Shown here one piece after another: positions 33,097 to 41,814 of a stretch of 47,206 bases of DNA. The stretch lies in assembly GCF_905397435.1 (NCBI RefSeq), contig NZ_CAJPVI010000063.1, positions 1 through 47,206 on the forward strand. The letters are read 5' to 3'. Origin of the DNA: Cupriavidus numazuensis (lineage in GTDB: Bacteria; Pseudomonadota; Gammaproteobacteria; Burkholderiales; Burkholderiaceae). Below the pieces are notes generated by a model. It saw only the letters and a list, made by a program, of their open reading frames with translations, ran no database searches and was not told the origin of the DNA. The position numbers and the translations under genes are program-made. Position 1 is the stretch's first letter. Every line of letters begins with the position of its first letter.

Positions 33097-34121
33097 GACA
33101 GCTCCACGGCTTGCGCGCGGTAGGCCTGCATCAGCCACGCGGCCGCACCAGCGGCCATGCCTACGGTAAGTAGTCCGAGCAGCAGGAAGGCGCCGAAATC
33201 GGCCTTGCCTTCAAGCAGCAGACGACCGACTGCGGCTACGACGAGGACGATGCTGGTCAGGCTTGCCAGGCTCAGCACCACGATGTCGAAGGCGCGCTGC
33301 CGGAACCACCAACCCAGGGCGAGCAGCGCCAGCGCCGCGAAGCCAAAGGCCGACAGGTCGGGCCGGTTGGCAAACAGTGCGGACAGTCCCACGAAACCCG
33401 CATGGAAACAGGCCATCGCCGCAAGGATGCGTGCGCCGGTCTGGCCGCGGAAGCCGAATGCGGCGGCATGCGCGCAAAGCCAGGCCCACAGGGCAAGCTG
33501 AAACAGCACAGCGCCAAGCAACAGCAGCGTCGTGGTGCGCGCGTGGCGGGCATCGAACAGCAGCTCGAACATGCCGCCAACGCCGAGCCGTACGCTCAGG
33601 TAGCGCAGCAGCGCCACGTTGCCGATCACGATCACGAGCCACCAGTGCGGCGCCGCGCGCGCCGCCAGCGCCCATGGCACGGCCAGCAGGGCCCACAGCG
33701 CGAAGAGCTGCCAGGCATCGGCTCCGGTCTGGTAGGTCTGGCCGATCACGGCGAGCAGCACGCCGGCCAGCGCCTGCGCGCCGCCAAGCGCGGCGCGGCC
33801 CGCCATGTCGCCGCCCGGCCGGACAAGCGCAAACCCGGCAAGCAGGCTGATGGTCGCCGCGATCACGCCGAATTTCGCGAACTTGTGCAGGTCTTGCCAG
33901 TTGAAGGCGAAGAAGACGATCACGCCTGCACAAAGCAACACCGTGCCGAGCGCAAGCAACCCGTGGTCGAGCCAGCGGTGCCAGTCGGCCGCTTCCGGCT
34001 CGGTGCCGGCCCAGGGACGCGCCACGCCGCCGGCAGTCAGCCGCCCGTCTGCGCGCCAGTCTGCCAGGGCCTGGCGGATGGCGCGCCGCTCGCCGGTTGC
34101 CGGCGTCGATGTCATAGTCAT
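33093..34121 (-). CDS. DUF2157 multi-pass membrane protein
   Basis: A 342-residue membrane protein. A soluble N-terminal region of about 50 residues (RRAIRQALADWRADGRLT) is followed by roughly ten hydrophobic segments. The first pair, LLALGTVLLCAGVIVFFAFNWQDLHKFAKFG, contains the FxFNWQxL-type signature of DUF2157. Another conserved patch is GQTYQTGADAWQLF. ATG at 34121 (or 34115) is chosen after a GGGGC stretch; the frame is open further upstream. It is the first gene of the DUF2157-DUF4401-GDYXXLXY set, 83 bp downstream of galE, so read-through from the polysaccharide operon is possible. Confidence 0.87.
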   Translation of the reverse strand: MTMTSTPATGERRAIRQALADWRADGRLTAGGVARPWAGTEPEAADWHRWLDHGLLALGTVLLCAGVIVFFAFNWQDLHKFAKFGVIAATISLLAGFALVRPGGDMAGRAALGGAQALAGVLLAVIGQTYQTGADAWQLFALWALLAVPWALAARAAPHWWLVIVIGNVALLRYLSVRLGVGGMFELLFDARHARTTTLLLLGAVLFQLALWAWLCAHAAAFGFRGQTGARILAAMACFHAGFVGLSALFANRPDLSAFGFAALALLALGWWFRQRAFDIVVLSLASLTSIVLVVAAVGRLLLEGKADFGAFLLLGLLTVGMAAGAAAWLMQAYRAQAVELS

Positions 34122-34204
34122 GCACGTGCCCCGGAGTCGGAATGGATCGACTCTAGCAAAGCGCAGCCAGCGCCGCACGTGGAAAGATCAAGACGGCCCC
34201 AGCG

Positions 34205-35254
34205 TCAGCCGACAGCCTCGCCGCAGTCCGCCGACATCGTCCTGAACCCCTCGGGATTCCGGGCCTGCCACCGCCACGAGTCCTCGCACATCCTTGCCAG
34301 GCCGAACCGCGCCCGCCACCCCAGCAAGCGCGCGGCAAGCGACGGATCGGCATAGCAGACCGCGATGTCGCCGGGCCGGCGCGCGACGATCTCATAGGGC
34401 ACCGGACGGCCGCTCGCGCGCTGGTAAGCGTCGATCACTTCCAGCACGCTGTAGCCCTGCCCGGTCCCCAGGTTGACCGTCAGCCCCCTGCCCTCGCGGC
34501 GCAGGTACTCCAGTGCCGCGACGTGGCCCTCGGCCAGGTCGCAGACGTGGAGATAGTCGCGCACGCCGGTGCCGTCCGGCGTCGGGTAGTCGCCGCCGAA
34601 GACCTGCAACTGTGCACGGCGGCCCGCCGCGACTTGCGCAACGTAGGGCACGAGGTTGTTGGGAATGCCCTCGGGGTCCTCGCCAATCAGGCCGCTCGGG
34701 TGCGCGCCGATCGGGTTGAAATACCGCAGGCAGGCAATGCGCCAGGTTGGATCCGAACGCGCCAGGTCGCGCAGAATCTGCTCGCCGGCGAGCTTGGTCT
34801 GGCCATACGGGTTGGTGGCCGACAACGGAAAGGATTCGGCGATGGGCACACTCGCCGGATCGCCATAGACGGTCGCCGAGGAACTGAACACCAGCCGGCG
34901 CACCTGCGCGACCCGCATCGCCGAGCAGATGGCAAGCAGTCCGTTGACGTTGTTGTTGTAGTAGGCGAGTGGGTCGGCCACCGACTCGCCCACTGCCTTG
35001 AGCCCGGCGAAGTGGATCGTGCCGGCGATAGGCAGCCGCGTGAACAGCCGCTCCAGCAGGGCCCGGTCGCGCACGTCGCCTTTGACGAAATGCGGGGTGC
35101 GCCCGGTGATCGCGCCGATGCGCCCGACCACCTCGCGACAGCTGTTGCTCAGGTTGTCGAGACCGATCACGTCGTAGCCGGCATCGAGCAGCGCCACCCA
35201 TGTATGCGAGCCGATATAGCCCGTGGCGCCCGTCAGCAGCAGGGTTTCAGCCAT
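34205..35254 (-). CDS. galE: UDP-glucose 4-epimerase
   Basis: A 349-residue short-chain dehydrogenase-type epimerase making UDP-galactose from UDP-glucose for polysaccharide assembly. The NAD-binding motif GATGYIGSH is near residue 8. VFSSSATVYGDP supplies the catalytic Ser/Thr, and NPYGQTKLAGEQIL has the YxxxK pair. LRYFNPIGAHPSGLIGEDP and GTGVRDYLHVCDLAEGHVAAL are substrate-binding segments specific to GalE. AGGAGG precedes ATG 35254, which overlaps the vanZ-like gene by 8 bp. Action on UDP-GlcNAc as well is possible. It is the last recognisable gene of the polysaccharide cluster. Confidence 0.95.
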   Translation of the reverse strand: MAETLLLTGATGYIGSHTWVALLDAGYDVIGLDNLSNSCREVVGRIGAITGRTPHFVKGDVRDRALLERLFTRLPIAGTIHFAGLKAVGESVADPLAYYNNNVNGLLAICSAMRVAQVRRLVFSSSATVYGDPASVPIAESFPLSATNPYGQTKLAGEQILRDLARSDPTWRIACLRYFNPIGAHPSGLIGEDPEGIPNNLVPYVAQVAAGRRAQLQVFGGDYPTPDGTGVRDYLHVCDLAEGHVAALEYLRREGRGLTVNLGTGQGYSVLEVIDAYQRASGRPVPYEIVARRPGDIAVCYADPSLAARLLGWRARFGLARMCEDSWRWQARNPEGFRTMSADCGEAVG

Positions 35255-35654
35255 GGCGTGCCTCCTGGGGCCGCACCTCTGCTGCGCAGCCATCGCCCGC
35301 GTGCGCCTTCGCCAGGCAGATGGACAGCACCGTCCCCGCTGCAAAGCCGACCATATCAATGCCGATGTCGAGCAGGCGCGGATGCCGGTTGATGGCGAAG
35401 ATCTGCAACGTCTCGGTCAGCACTGCCAGCACCAGCATGCATGCACCGATACGCCGGGGCGCCCACGCGATCGGGCGTGCCGCCAGCAAGCCCGACATGC
35501 CGGTGAACAGGACGAAATGGGCCAGCGACGACAGCGGAATCGGCGCGTGCAGGCTGCGCTCGATCCCGTCGCGCAGGCTGCCCGGCATCTGGGTGCCGAT
35601 CATCAGCACCACCACCAGGCCGAGCATGAGTGCCCAGGCATGACCTCGTTTCAT
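35247..35654 (-). CDS. VanZ-like membrane protein
   Basis: A 135-residue protein with four hydrophobic segments (AWALMLGLVVVLMIGTQM, SLAHFVLFTGMSGLLAA, IGACMLVLAVLTETLQIFA, MVGFAAGTVLSICLA). The VanZ-family features are LAHFVLF in the second helix and ETLQIF followed by RLLDIGIDMVGFAAG. VanZ is named for teicoplanin resistance, but most family members are found in envelope or polysaccharide clusters with unknown roles. GGAGGA precedes ATG 35654. The 8-bp overlap with galE indicates translational coupling. Confidence 0.87.
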   Translation of the reverse strand: MKRGHAWALMLGLVVVLMIGTQMPGSLRDGIERSLHAPIPLSSLAHFVLFTGMSGLLAARPIAWAPRRIGACMLVLAVLTETLQIFAINRHPRLLDIGIDMVGFAAGTVLSICLAKAHAGDGCAAEVRPQEARHG

Positions 35655-35708
35655 TGTTTTCCTCCGTTGCTGTCGACCTGCCGCGCCGCGATGCCATGCG
35701 CAGCCGCT

Positions 35709-38033
35709 TTATGACCCTGCTGCCTGCACGGCCCCGCTGGCGCGCACCAGCCGCCGCGCCTCCTCGCAATGCAGACGGCCGGCCGCCCGTTCGCTGACGC
35801 CGTTGAGTACGCCGCCCACCACATGTGCGCCTGCCCGCCCCAGTTGACGCAGAGCCTCGGTGGCGGCAGTGCCGGAAGTCTGGCCCGCGCGCAGGAAAAG
35901 CAGCGTGGCCGATGTCACGTTGCAGACCAGCATCGCATCGGACACCGCCAGCACCGCGGGTGTGTCGACCAGCACCAGGTCGAAGCGCTCGGCGCCGGCT
36001 GCCATCATTTCGCGCAGGCGCGGCCCGGTCAGCAGTTCGGACGGGTTCGGCGGCGGCGTGCCCGCCACCAGCAACCACAGGCCCGGCGTGCCGCTGGCGC
36101 ATACGGCGTCGGCGACGCTTGCCCGGCCCGCCAGCACGTCCGACAACCCCGGCGTATCGGCAACGCCGAAATGGCGCGCCACGGCGCCGCGGCGCAGGTC
36201 GGCATCGACCAGCAGCACGCGCATGCCGGCATCGGCGGCCAGCACCGCCAGGTTGACAGCCCCGAACGTCTTGCCGGCTCCGACGCCGGGACTGGTCACG
36301 GCCACCGTGCGGCGCCCCTCCGCCAGCAAGCCCAGACGCAAGGCCGTGCGCAGCGCGCGCAGGCATTCGACCGCCAGCGCATCGGGATGCTGCCGCGCGA
36401 GCAGGAACTGGCTGTCTGCAGTCCGCGCGGCCGTTCCGTCGGCCAGCCTGTCAGCTTCCGGTCGCCGCTCCACCAGGCCCGGCAGTACCGGCAAACGCCG
36501 GGCCGCACCGGCCCGTTGTTCCAGGGCCCGTTGTTCGGGACTGAAAACGACTTCGCAGACCACCGGCAGCTCCAGCGCCGCCTCGACCGTCGCCGCGCTC
36601 GACACGCCCGTGGCCAGCCTGCGCCGTGCTGCCACCAGCCCCATCCCGAGCAACAGGCCGAGCGCCGCGCCGGCGGCGGTGATCGCCCCACGTGGCGGAC
36701 CTGCCGGCACCATTGGCGGCACGGCGCGGTCGAGCAACTGGACGTTGCTGACCACGTCGCTCTCGGCCAGTCCAAGCCACTGGGCTTGCCGCCGCAGCGT
36801 CATGTAGGTCTCTTCGGCCACCCGGACGTCGCGCGCCAGCGAGACCTGGTCGCGCTCGGCCTCCGACAGGCTCTGCAAGCGGCCATCCAGCCCACGCCGG
36901 TCCTGCCGCAGTTGCTCGATCTGGTCGTCGATTGCGCGGACTTCCTGGTTCTCCGGCGTGTAGCGGCGCAGCAGCCGCGCGCGCTCCATCCGCAGCGCCG
37001 TGATCTGGCGCTGGTATTCGATGCTGCCACTGAGGTACGACTGCGCCTCCTGGCTCGGCGCCAGCGAACCGGCGCGCGCGCGATGGCGGGCCAGCGCGCG
37101 CTCGGCCTGTTCCAGTTCCGTGCGCACGCGCGGCAGCTCGCTCTCGACGAACGCCAGCGTGCGCGATGCCTGCTCGTTGCGCTGGCGCACCAGTGCGGTG
37201 ATGAAAACATCGGCTACCGCATTGACCACGGCGCTGGCGCGGCGCGGATCGGCGTCGCGCCACGCAATACGCAGCTCGTCGCCCTCCGTATCCGCCGTAC
37301 CGACCGTACCGGCAGCCACGTCACGCCGCGCGGACACGACCGTCAGCGCACTGGCCAGCCCCTCCGCCGCGCTTGCCGCGTCGCGACGCACGAGCGTGAA
37401 GCGCGTGCCGGGTCGCGCCACGACCTGCGCGATGTGGATCGACACGCTGCCTGCCGTCGGCTTGTCGGCATGGACTGTCTCGCCGATCCGCCCGCTCAGC
37501 AGTCCGGCTCCATCGGGCCCGAGCAGGCGGAAATGCCCGGCGTTCTCGATCTCGACGATGAACGGCTGGTTCAGCATGATCTCCGGCACGTTGAAGCTGT
37601 CCACGGCGATGCGCTCGCCGCCCCACCCGTAGCGAGCCGGCGCCAGCCACGGTGCGGGCACCAGGCCATCGGCACCGGGACGCACGACCCGGGACCATGC
37701 ACCCGCCAGCCATGGAACGCTGAGCGGCCCGGCCTCGATGTCGAGGCGTTGCGCCTGCACGACCGGTGCCAGCAGCGCGCGGCTGGTCAGCAGGTTCGGC
37801 TCGAGCGCGGCGGTCCCGCCCGCACGGTCGTGCCAGGGGACGGCATCGGGCCCCAGCAGGCGCACCCGCGCATCGGCTTCGTACGATGGCGGCAACGACC
37901 CGGCGTACAGCGCCCCCGTCAGCGCACCGGCGGCAGCCAGCGCGGCGCACATTGCCAGCGCGCCACCGTCCTGGCCGCGCCACGTGATAGGCCGAAAGGC
38001 CGCTGCGATCCGTGCGGCGGCATCCATCAGCAA
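35709..38033 (-). CDS. Wzc-like polysaccharide chain-length/BY-kinase-type protein
   Basis: A 774-residue inner-membrane co-polymerase. Two membrane segments (about 27-50 and 453-477, GAITAAGAALGLLLGMGLVAA) flank a periplasmic Wzz-type domain with a coiled coil (about 290-420). Pro-rich VQLLDRAVPPMVPAGPPRG precedes the second membrane segment, as in Wzc. The cytoplasmic P-loop domain has Walker A SPGVGAGKT (ending at 589), Walker A' LLVDADLRRG (609-612 VDAD) and Walker B LVLVDTP (687-692). The C-terminus has no tyrosine at all, so the autophosphorylated Tyr cluster of classical BY-kinases is missing. The start overlaps the Crp/Fnr gene by 7 bp. It is expected to control length and export together with the Wza-like lipoprotein. 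Confidence 0.9.
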   Translation of the reverse strand: MLMDAAARIAAAFRPITWRGQDGGALAMCAALAAAGALTGALYAGSLPPSYEADARVRLLGPDAVPWHDRAGGTAALEPNLLTSRALLAPVVQAQRLDIEAGPLSVPWLAGAWSRVVRPGADGLVPAPWLAPARYGWGGERIAVDSFNVPEIMLNQPFIVEIENAGHFRLLGPDGAGLLSGRIGETVHADKPTAGSVSIHIAQVVARPGTRFTLVRRDAASAAEGLASALTVVSARRDVAAGTVGTADTEGDELRIAWRDADPRRASAVVNAVADVFITALVRQRNEQASRTLAFVESELPRVRTELEQAERALARHRARAGSLAPSQEAQSYLSGSIEYQRQITALRMERARLLRRYTPENQEVRAIDDQIEQLRQDRRGLDGRLQSLSEAERDQVSLARDVRVAEETYMTLRRQAQWLGLAESDVVSNVQLLDRAVPPMVPAGPPRGAITAAGAALGLLLGMGLVAARRRLATGVSSAATVEAALELPVVCEVVFSPEQRALEQRAGAARRLPVLPGLVERRPEADRLADGTAARTADSQFLLARQHPDALAVECLRALRTALRLGLLAEGRRTVAVTSPGVGAGKTFGAVNLAVLAADAGMRVLLVDADLRRGAVARHFGVADTPGLSDVLAGRASVADAVCASGTPGLWLLVAGTPPPNPSELLTGPRLREMMAAGAERFDLVLVDTPAVLAVSDAMLVCNVTSATLLFLRAGQTSGTAATEALRQLGRAGAHVVGGVLNGVSERAAGRLHCEEARRLVRASGAVQAAGS

Positions 38034-38851
38034 CTCCCGGAATCGGCGAGATGGACGACGCGCAGAAGCGGAGGTTCGTACGGGTCGTCATCCGCTCCGG
38101 GCAAGTCGTCCTGACGCAAGCTGTCCGCCATGCCTCCGGCGCCGGGCAACAGCAGCCGCTCATATTCGCTGCGTATCTGCCGATAGCAGTCGCACGCGAG
38201 CCGCTCCAGCCCGCTCCGGTCGAGTTCCGCGATACGTCCGCGGCTGTGGCGGATCAGCCCGAGATCGGAAAGCCGGCCCATCACCGTGGCCACGCCTTCG
38301 CGCCGCACGCCGAGCGCGTCGGCAATGCCCTGCTGCGTAATGGCCAGTTCGCTCACCGGCATCCGGTCCAGCGTCAGCATCAGCCAGCGGCACACCTGTT
38401 CCTGCAGGCTGTGGTGCCGGTTGCAGACCGCAATCTGTGCAACCTGGGTCAGCAGTGCCTGCACATAGAGCAGGCACTGCCGCCGCAACACCGGCAAGCG
38501 GCGAAACGCATCGCGCATGTCCGCGGCCGGCAGCCGGTAGGCAAAGCCCGTGCAGCGCACTTCGATACGGTATGGCATGGTGTCGCCGCCGGTGAGCACC
38601 GGCAGGCCGACCAGCCCTTCGTGCCCGACCACCGCGATTTCGATGCCATCGCCATCGGGCGTCAGCGACGAGAGCGCCACCACGGCCGACTTCGGGAAGT
38701 AGACATGCCGGATGAGCTGGCCGGGATCACTCAGCAACTGGCCGGCCCGTAGCCGCACCAGTTCGAGGCCAGGCGACAGCACTTCCCAGTCGGACGGCCC
38801 CAGTCCGGCCAGCATCAGATTCACTTGTGGTGCGATGCCCTGCATATTCAT
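38027..38851 (-). CDS. Crp/Fnr family transcriptional regulator
   Basis: A 274-residue regulator. The N-terminal cyclic-nucleotide-type beta-roll spans about 15-125 (LVRLRAGQLLSDPGQLIRHVYFPKSAVVALSS, VVGHEGLVGLPVL). A dimerisation helix and a C-terminal winged helix follow (LAITQQGIADALGVRREGVATVMGRLSDLGLIRHSRGRIAELD). The roll lacks the RxS phosphate-binding loop of true cAMP receptors, and there are no Fnr-type N-terminal cysteines, so the ligand is unknown. An acidic tail of about 40 residues follows the helix-turn-helix. GGGGAG precedes ATG 38851. Its stop overlaps the wzc-like gene by 7 bp, so regulator and co-polymerase are translationally linked; local control of the cluster is inferred. 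Confidence 0.9.
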   Translation of the reverse strand: MNMQGIAPQVNLMLAGLGPSDWEVLSPGLELVRLRAGQLLSDPGQLIRHVYFPKSAVVALSSLTPDGDGIEIAVVGHEGLVGLPVLTGGDTMPYRIEVRCTGFAYRLPAADMRDAFRRLPVLRRQCLLYVQALLTQVAQIAVCNRHHSLQEQVCRWLMLTLDRMPVSELAITQQGIADALGVRREGVATVMGRLSDLGLIRHSRGRIAELDRSGLERLACDCYRQIRSEYERLLLPGAGGMADSLRQDDLPGADDDPYEPPLLRVVHLADSGSC

Positions 38852-38908
38852 GTCGGCTCCCCGTTGTGCAAAGAATGGCGTATCCCCGTATCCCGGTCCC
38901 CCACCCCT

Positions 38909-40069
38909 TCAGCGCGCCAGTTCCTTCGTGAAGAACAGCGTCTGGATGGTCGGTGTGATCTGCTCCAGCACGCGGTTGAAGCGCACTGCGTCGGACGTGC
39001 CGACGTACACCACGTCGAGCGGCTCCAGACGGAACTGCGTCGACAGCAACAGCGCGTCGATCTGGCTCATGTCGAGGCGGTAGACTTCGGGCCGCGTGGG
39101 GTTATCGCGCATGCCGCGCACCACGAAAACCTGGCGCGGGTCGGCATAGCGCACGTCGATGCTGTTGACGCCGGTCAGCGCGTCGGCCAGCGTCAGGCGG
39201 CCACGCGTCATCAGCAGCGAGGTCGGCTTGGCCACCTCGCCCAGCACGAAGATGCGGCTGCCGAGGCGGTCGGGCACGCTCACCACGTCGCCGGCCTGCA
39301 GCAGGAAATCGCTCTCGCCTTCACGCCGCCCGATCAGGTTCTCGAGGTCCATCTCGTACACCTGCTGCCCGCGCGTGAGGCGCACGCGCTGCACGTCGGC
39401 TTCGGGCAGCGTGCCACCGCTGCGGGCGATGGCGTTGATCATCGTCAGCGGCACGTCGGTTACCGGCAGCGAGCCTGGATTGCGCACCATGCCCGTCACG
39501 TCGACCCGCCCATTGCGGAACGACAGCACGCGCACGTCCACGCGCGGATCGCGGATGTCGCGCGACAGCGCACGGACGATCATGGCGCGCACTTCATCCA
39601 CGGTGCACCCGCCTACTCGCATCACCCCCACCGGCGGGTAGTACATCTCACCGCTGCGCGACACGCGAAAGCCGTTCTGGTCGAGCGGCACCGCCGGCTG
39701 TGCGCCCTCAGGCGCCGCGACCGCCGCTACGGGCGCCCCCGGTGGCGGCGCCGCGGAACTCAGCTGCGGGTTGTACAGCACGATCACGCCGACCATGTCC
39801 TGCGGGCCGATGCGGTATTCGTACCGCTCGATGCTGGCGCGCAGGTCGATGCCGCGCGCGGGCGAGCGTTTGCTGTTGGTCTCCGCCACCGCATCGATCT
39901 GCTCGCGCACCACATCCGCCGTGATGAGCTTGACCGCGTAAGTGTCATTCCCTGTCTTGGCCCGCATGTCGTCCTGCAGCCGGCTGCCGTCGAGCGCCGG
40001 TCCAGGCGCCCACGAGCAGGCAGCCAGCAGCGTGGCTGACAGCAGTACCGCAAGCGTCCTCGTCATCAT
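38909..40069 (-). CDS. Polysaccharide export lipoprotein (Wza/OMA family)
   Basis: A 386-residue outer-membrane export protein. The signal peptide ends in LLAACSW, giving a lipidated Cys18. A Poly_export domain (YRIGPQDMVGVIVLYNP, then GEMYYPPVGVMRVGGCTVDE) is followed by SLBB-type repeats (VDVTGMVRNPGSLPVTDVPLTM; IFVLGEVAKPTSLLMT). A Pro/Ala-rich insertion of about 25 residues (105-130) interrupts the first domain. The C-terminal amphipathic helix (residues about 360-386) may form the outer-membrane pore, as in Wza. GGAG lies 10 bp before ATG 40069. It should pair with the Wzc-like protein to form the export channel. Confidence 0.93.
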   Translation of the reverse strand: MMTRTLAVLLSATLLAACSWAPGPALDGSRLQDDMRAKTGNDTYAVKLITADVVREQIDAVAETNSKRSPARGIDLRASIERYEYRIGPQDMVGVIVLYNPQLSSAAPPPGAPVAAVAAPEGAQPAVPLDQNGFRVSRSGEMYYPPVGVMRVGGCTVDEVRAMIVRALSRDIRDPRVDVRVLSFRNGRVDVTGMVRNPGSLPVTDVPLTMINAIARSGGTLPEADVQRVRLTRGQQVYEMDLENLIGRREGESDFLLQAGDVVSVPDRLGSRIFVLGEVAKPTSLLMTRGRLTLADALTGVNSIDVRYADPRQVFVVRGMRDNPTRPEVYRLDMSQIDALLLSTQFRLEPLDVVYVGTSDAVRFNRVLEQITPTIQTLFFTKELAR

Positions 40070-40092
40070 GGGTCGGTTCTCCTTGTGGTGGA

Positions 40093-41814
40093 TCAGGCAG
40101 GCGACCGCGCGGCGGCGGCAGCCGGAATGGAAAACGCCAGCACCTGCGCTTCCTGCGGCTCGGCCGCGCGCACTGGCGCCGCAGTGCGGCCTGCGCCGTC
40201 ACCCGCCGTGGCCAGACGCGCGGCAAGGTGATCGGCCAGCCGCAGCGCCAGCGCCGCGATGGTGATGGTTGGGAAATTGGCGCCCACGGTCGGGAACACC
40301 GAACTGCCGCCGATATAGAGATTGCCGATGCCGTGCACGCGGCAGTCGGGGTCGACCACCCCCTGCCGCGGCGACACATGCATGCGCGTGGTGCCCATGT
40401 GGTGCCACGTGCCTTCAAGCTGCGCTGGCCACGCACTGCCCTCGACCGGCGGATCGAGCGTGACGTCCGCCACGCCGCTTTGCGCAAGTTCCTCGGCCAA
40501 CAGCGCGAAGGTGCGGTCGAAGGTGCGCTGCACGAGCGAACCTAGCTTCCACGACACACGCACGCGCGGGATGCCGAGCGCGTCGCGCTGGTCCGACAGC
40601 GTGACGCGGCTTTCGGGATCGGGCTCGGCTTCGACGATCGCCTGCATGCGCACGCCGGAAATCAGCGAGCGCGGCTGCAGCAGGCGCGTAAGCCCGAAGC
40701 CGACCGTGTCGACCGGATGCCGCAGCATGGTGAGCAGGTCGCTCGCCGGTCGGTAGCCGGGCTGGTCCTTTTTCAGCAGCGCCTGCTTGGCGCGGATCAG
40801 CGCTTCGGCGCCGGCGCTGCCTTCGCCGTAGAACATCGAGTAGAACCACACGCGTGAGTTGAGCAGGCCCTCGCGCTGCAACACCTCGGGCCGCAGCGCG
40901 AACTGCGACGAGATATGCTGGCCGTGCGCGCTGACCGCCGCGTTCTGGTAGTGGTACTTGATGTCGTAGAGCTTGTTGCGCGCCCATTGCGGCCGGAAGC
41001 GCACGTCACCGGACATCAGCCGCGGGTGGTCCATGAAATAGCGCCCTACCAGGTCGTTACCGTTGCCGAGTCCGACGGACTGGGTGTGGCTCGACGCCAG
41101 CAACAGGCGCGCATTCTCGATGCCGCCGGCGGCAAGCACGAAGACCTGCGCGGCCACCTTCATGCTGCGGCCATTAAGCGTGCGGACCGAGACCTGCGTG
41201 ACGGCGGTGGCGTCGGGATTGGTGTCGATCGACACCACGTTGGCGTACAGGTAGACGCGCACGCGGTGCGCCTGCGACAGCGCCTCGCGATACAGCTTGC
41301 CGAAGCGCGCGGGCGGGCTGAACTGCGAGATGGTGTCGCGGATCTTGCCGCCGGTGAGCGGCAGGCGCCGTACATCGGCGCGGCCGATGGCCGCCTCCCA
41401 CCAGGCCGGATCGAAATTGTCGGGGCCCAGCTTGAGCACGTCGTGGGTGCGCTGGTAGTACGGCGTCAGCGTGTCGAGCCCGAACGGCCAGCCGCTGTTC
41501 GGCACCCAGTCGCGCCGCTCCAGGTCCCACGGGTCGAGCGGCCGGCACCAGCCACCCCAGCAGTTGCTGCTGCCGCCGAGGTAGCGGCTGCGGCTGCCGT
41601 CCGCAAACGTGTACGGCAGGCCAACGTTCTCGCCGCGGTACAGGTCACGTGTCTCGTCGTCGGGCTTGAAGCCGCCGCTCTCCAGCAGGCACGTTGCGAT
41701 CCCCGCGCGCTGCAACTCCAGCGCGAGCGTAATGCCGGCCACGCCGGCGCCGATGATGCAGACCGTTGTCCGGACAATACTGTCCTGTTCGACTTTTCTT
41801 GTATCGATGAACAT
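40093..41814 (-). CDS. GMC-family FAD-dependent oxidoreductase
   Basis: A 573-residue flavoenzyme of the glucose-methanol-choline family, which oxidises alcohols, often on sugars. The FAD motif is VCIIGAGVAGITLALELQRAG (about 18-38). YLGGSSNCWGGWCRPLDPWD is the flavin-contact region. VLAAGGIENARLLLAS and the C-terminal TWHHMGTTRM...GIGNLYIGGSSVFPTVGANFP carry the family's active-site and FAD motifs. No signal peptide is visible. ATG 41814 shares one base with the stop of the preceding glycosyltransferase gene (TAATG), so the two are translationally coupled. Its place in the cluster suggests oxidation of a sugar or lipid-linked intermediate, but the substrate is unknown. Confidence 0.9.
   Translation of the reverse strand: MFIDTRKVEQDSIVRTTVCIIGAGVAGITLALELQRAGIATCLLESGGFKPDDETRDLYRGENVGLPYTFADGSRSRYLGGSSNCWGGWCRPLDPWDLERRDWVPNSGWPFGLDTLTPYYQRTHDVLKLGPDNFDPAWWEAAIGRADVRRLPLTGGKIRDTISQFSPPARFGKLYREALSQAHRVRVYLYANVVSIDTNPDATAVTQVSVRTLNGRSMKVAAQVFVLAAGGIENARLLLASSHTQSVGLGNGNDLVGRYFMDHPRLMSGDVRFRPQWARNKLYDIKYHYQNAAVSAHGQHISSQFALRPEVLQREGLLNSRVWFYSMFYGEGSAGAEALIRAKQALLKKDQPGYRPASDLLTMLRHPVDTVGFGLTRLLQPRSLISGVRMQAIVEAEPDPESRVTLSDQRDALGIPRVRVSWKLGSLVQRTFDRTFALLAEELAQSGVADVTLDPPVEGSAWPAQLEGTWHHMGTTRMHVSPRQGVVDPDCRVHGIGNLYIGGSSVFPTVGANFPTITIAALALRLADHLAARLATAGDGAGRTAAPVRAAEPQEAQVLAFSIPAAAAARSPA

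Noticed and set aside
35769..38114. Long plus-strand open frame (781 codons) opposite the wzc-like gene
   Set aside because: It is antisense to a gene with intact Walker motifs and its translation is rich in Arg, Gln and His with no domain, as expected for a GC-rich shadow frame.
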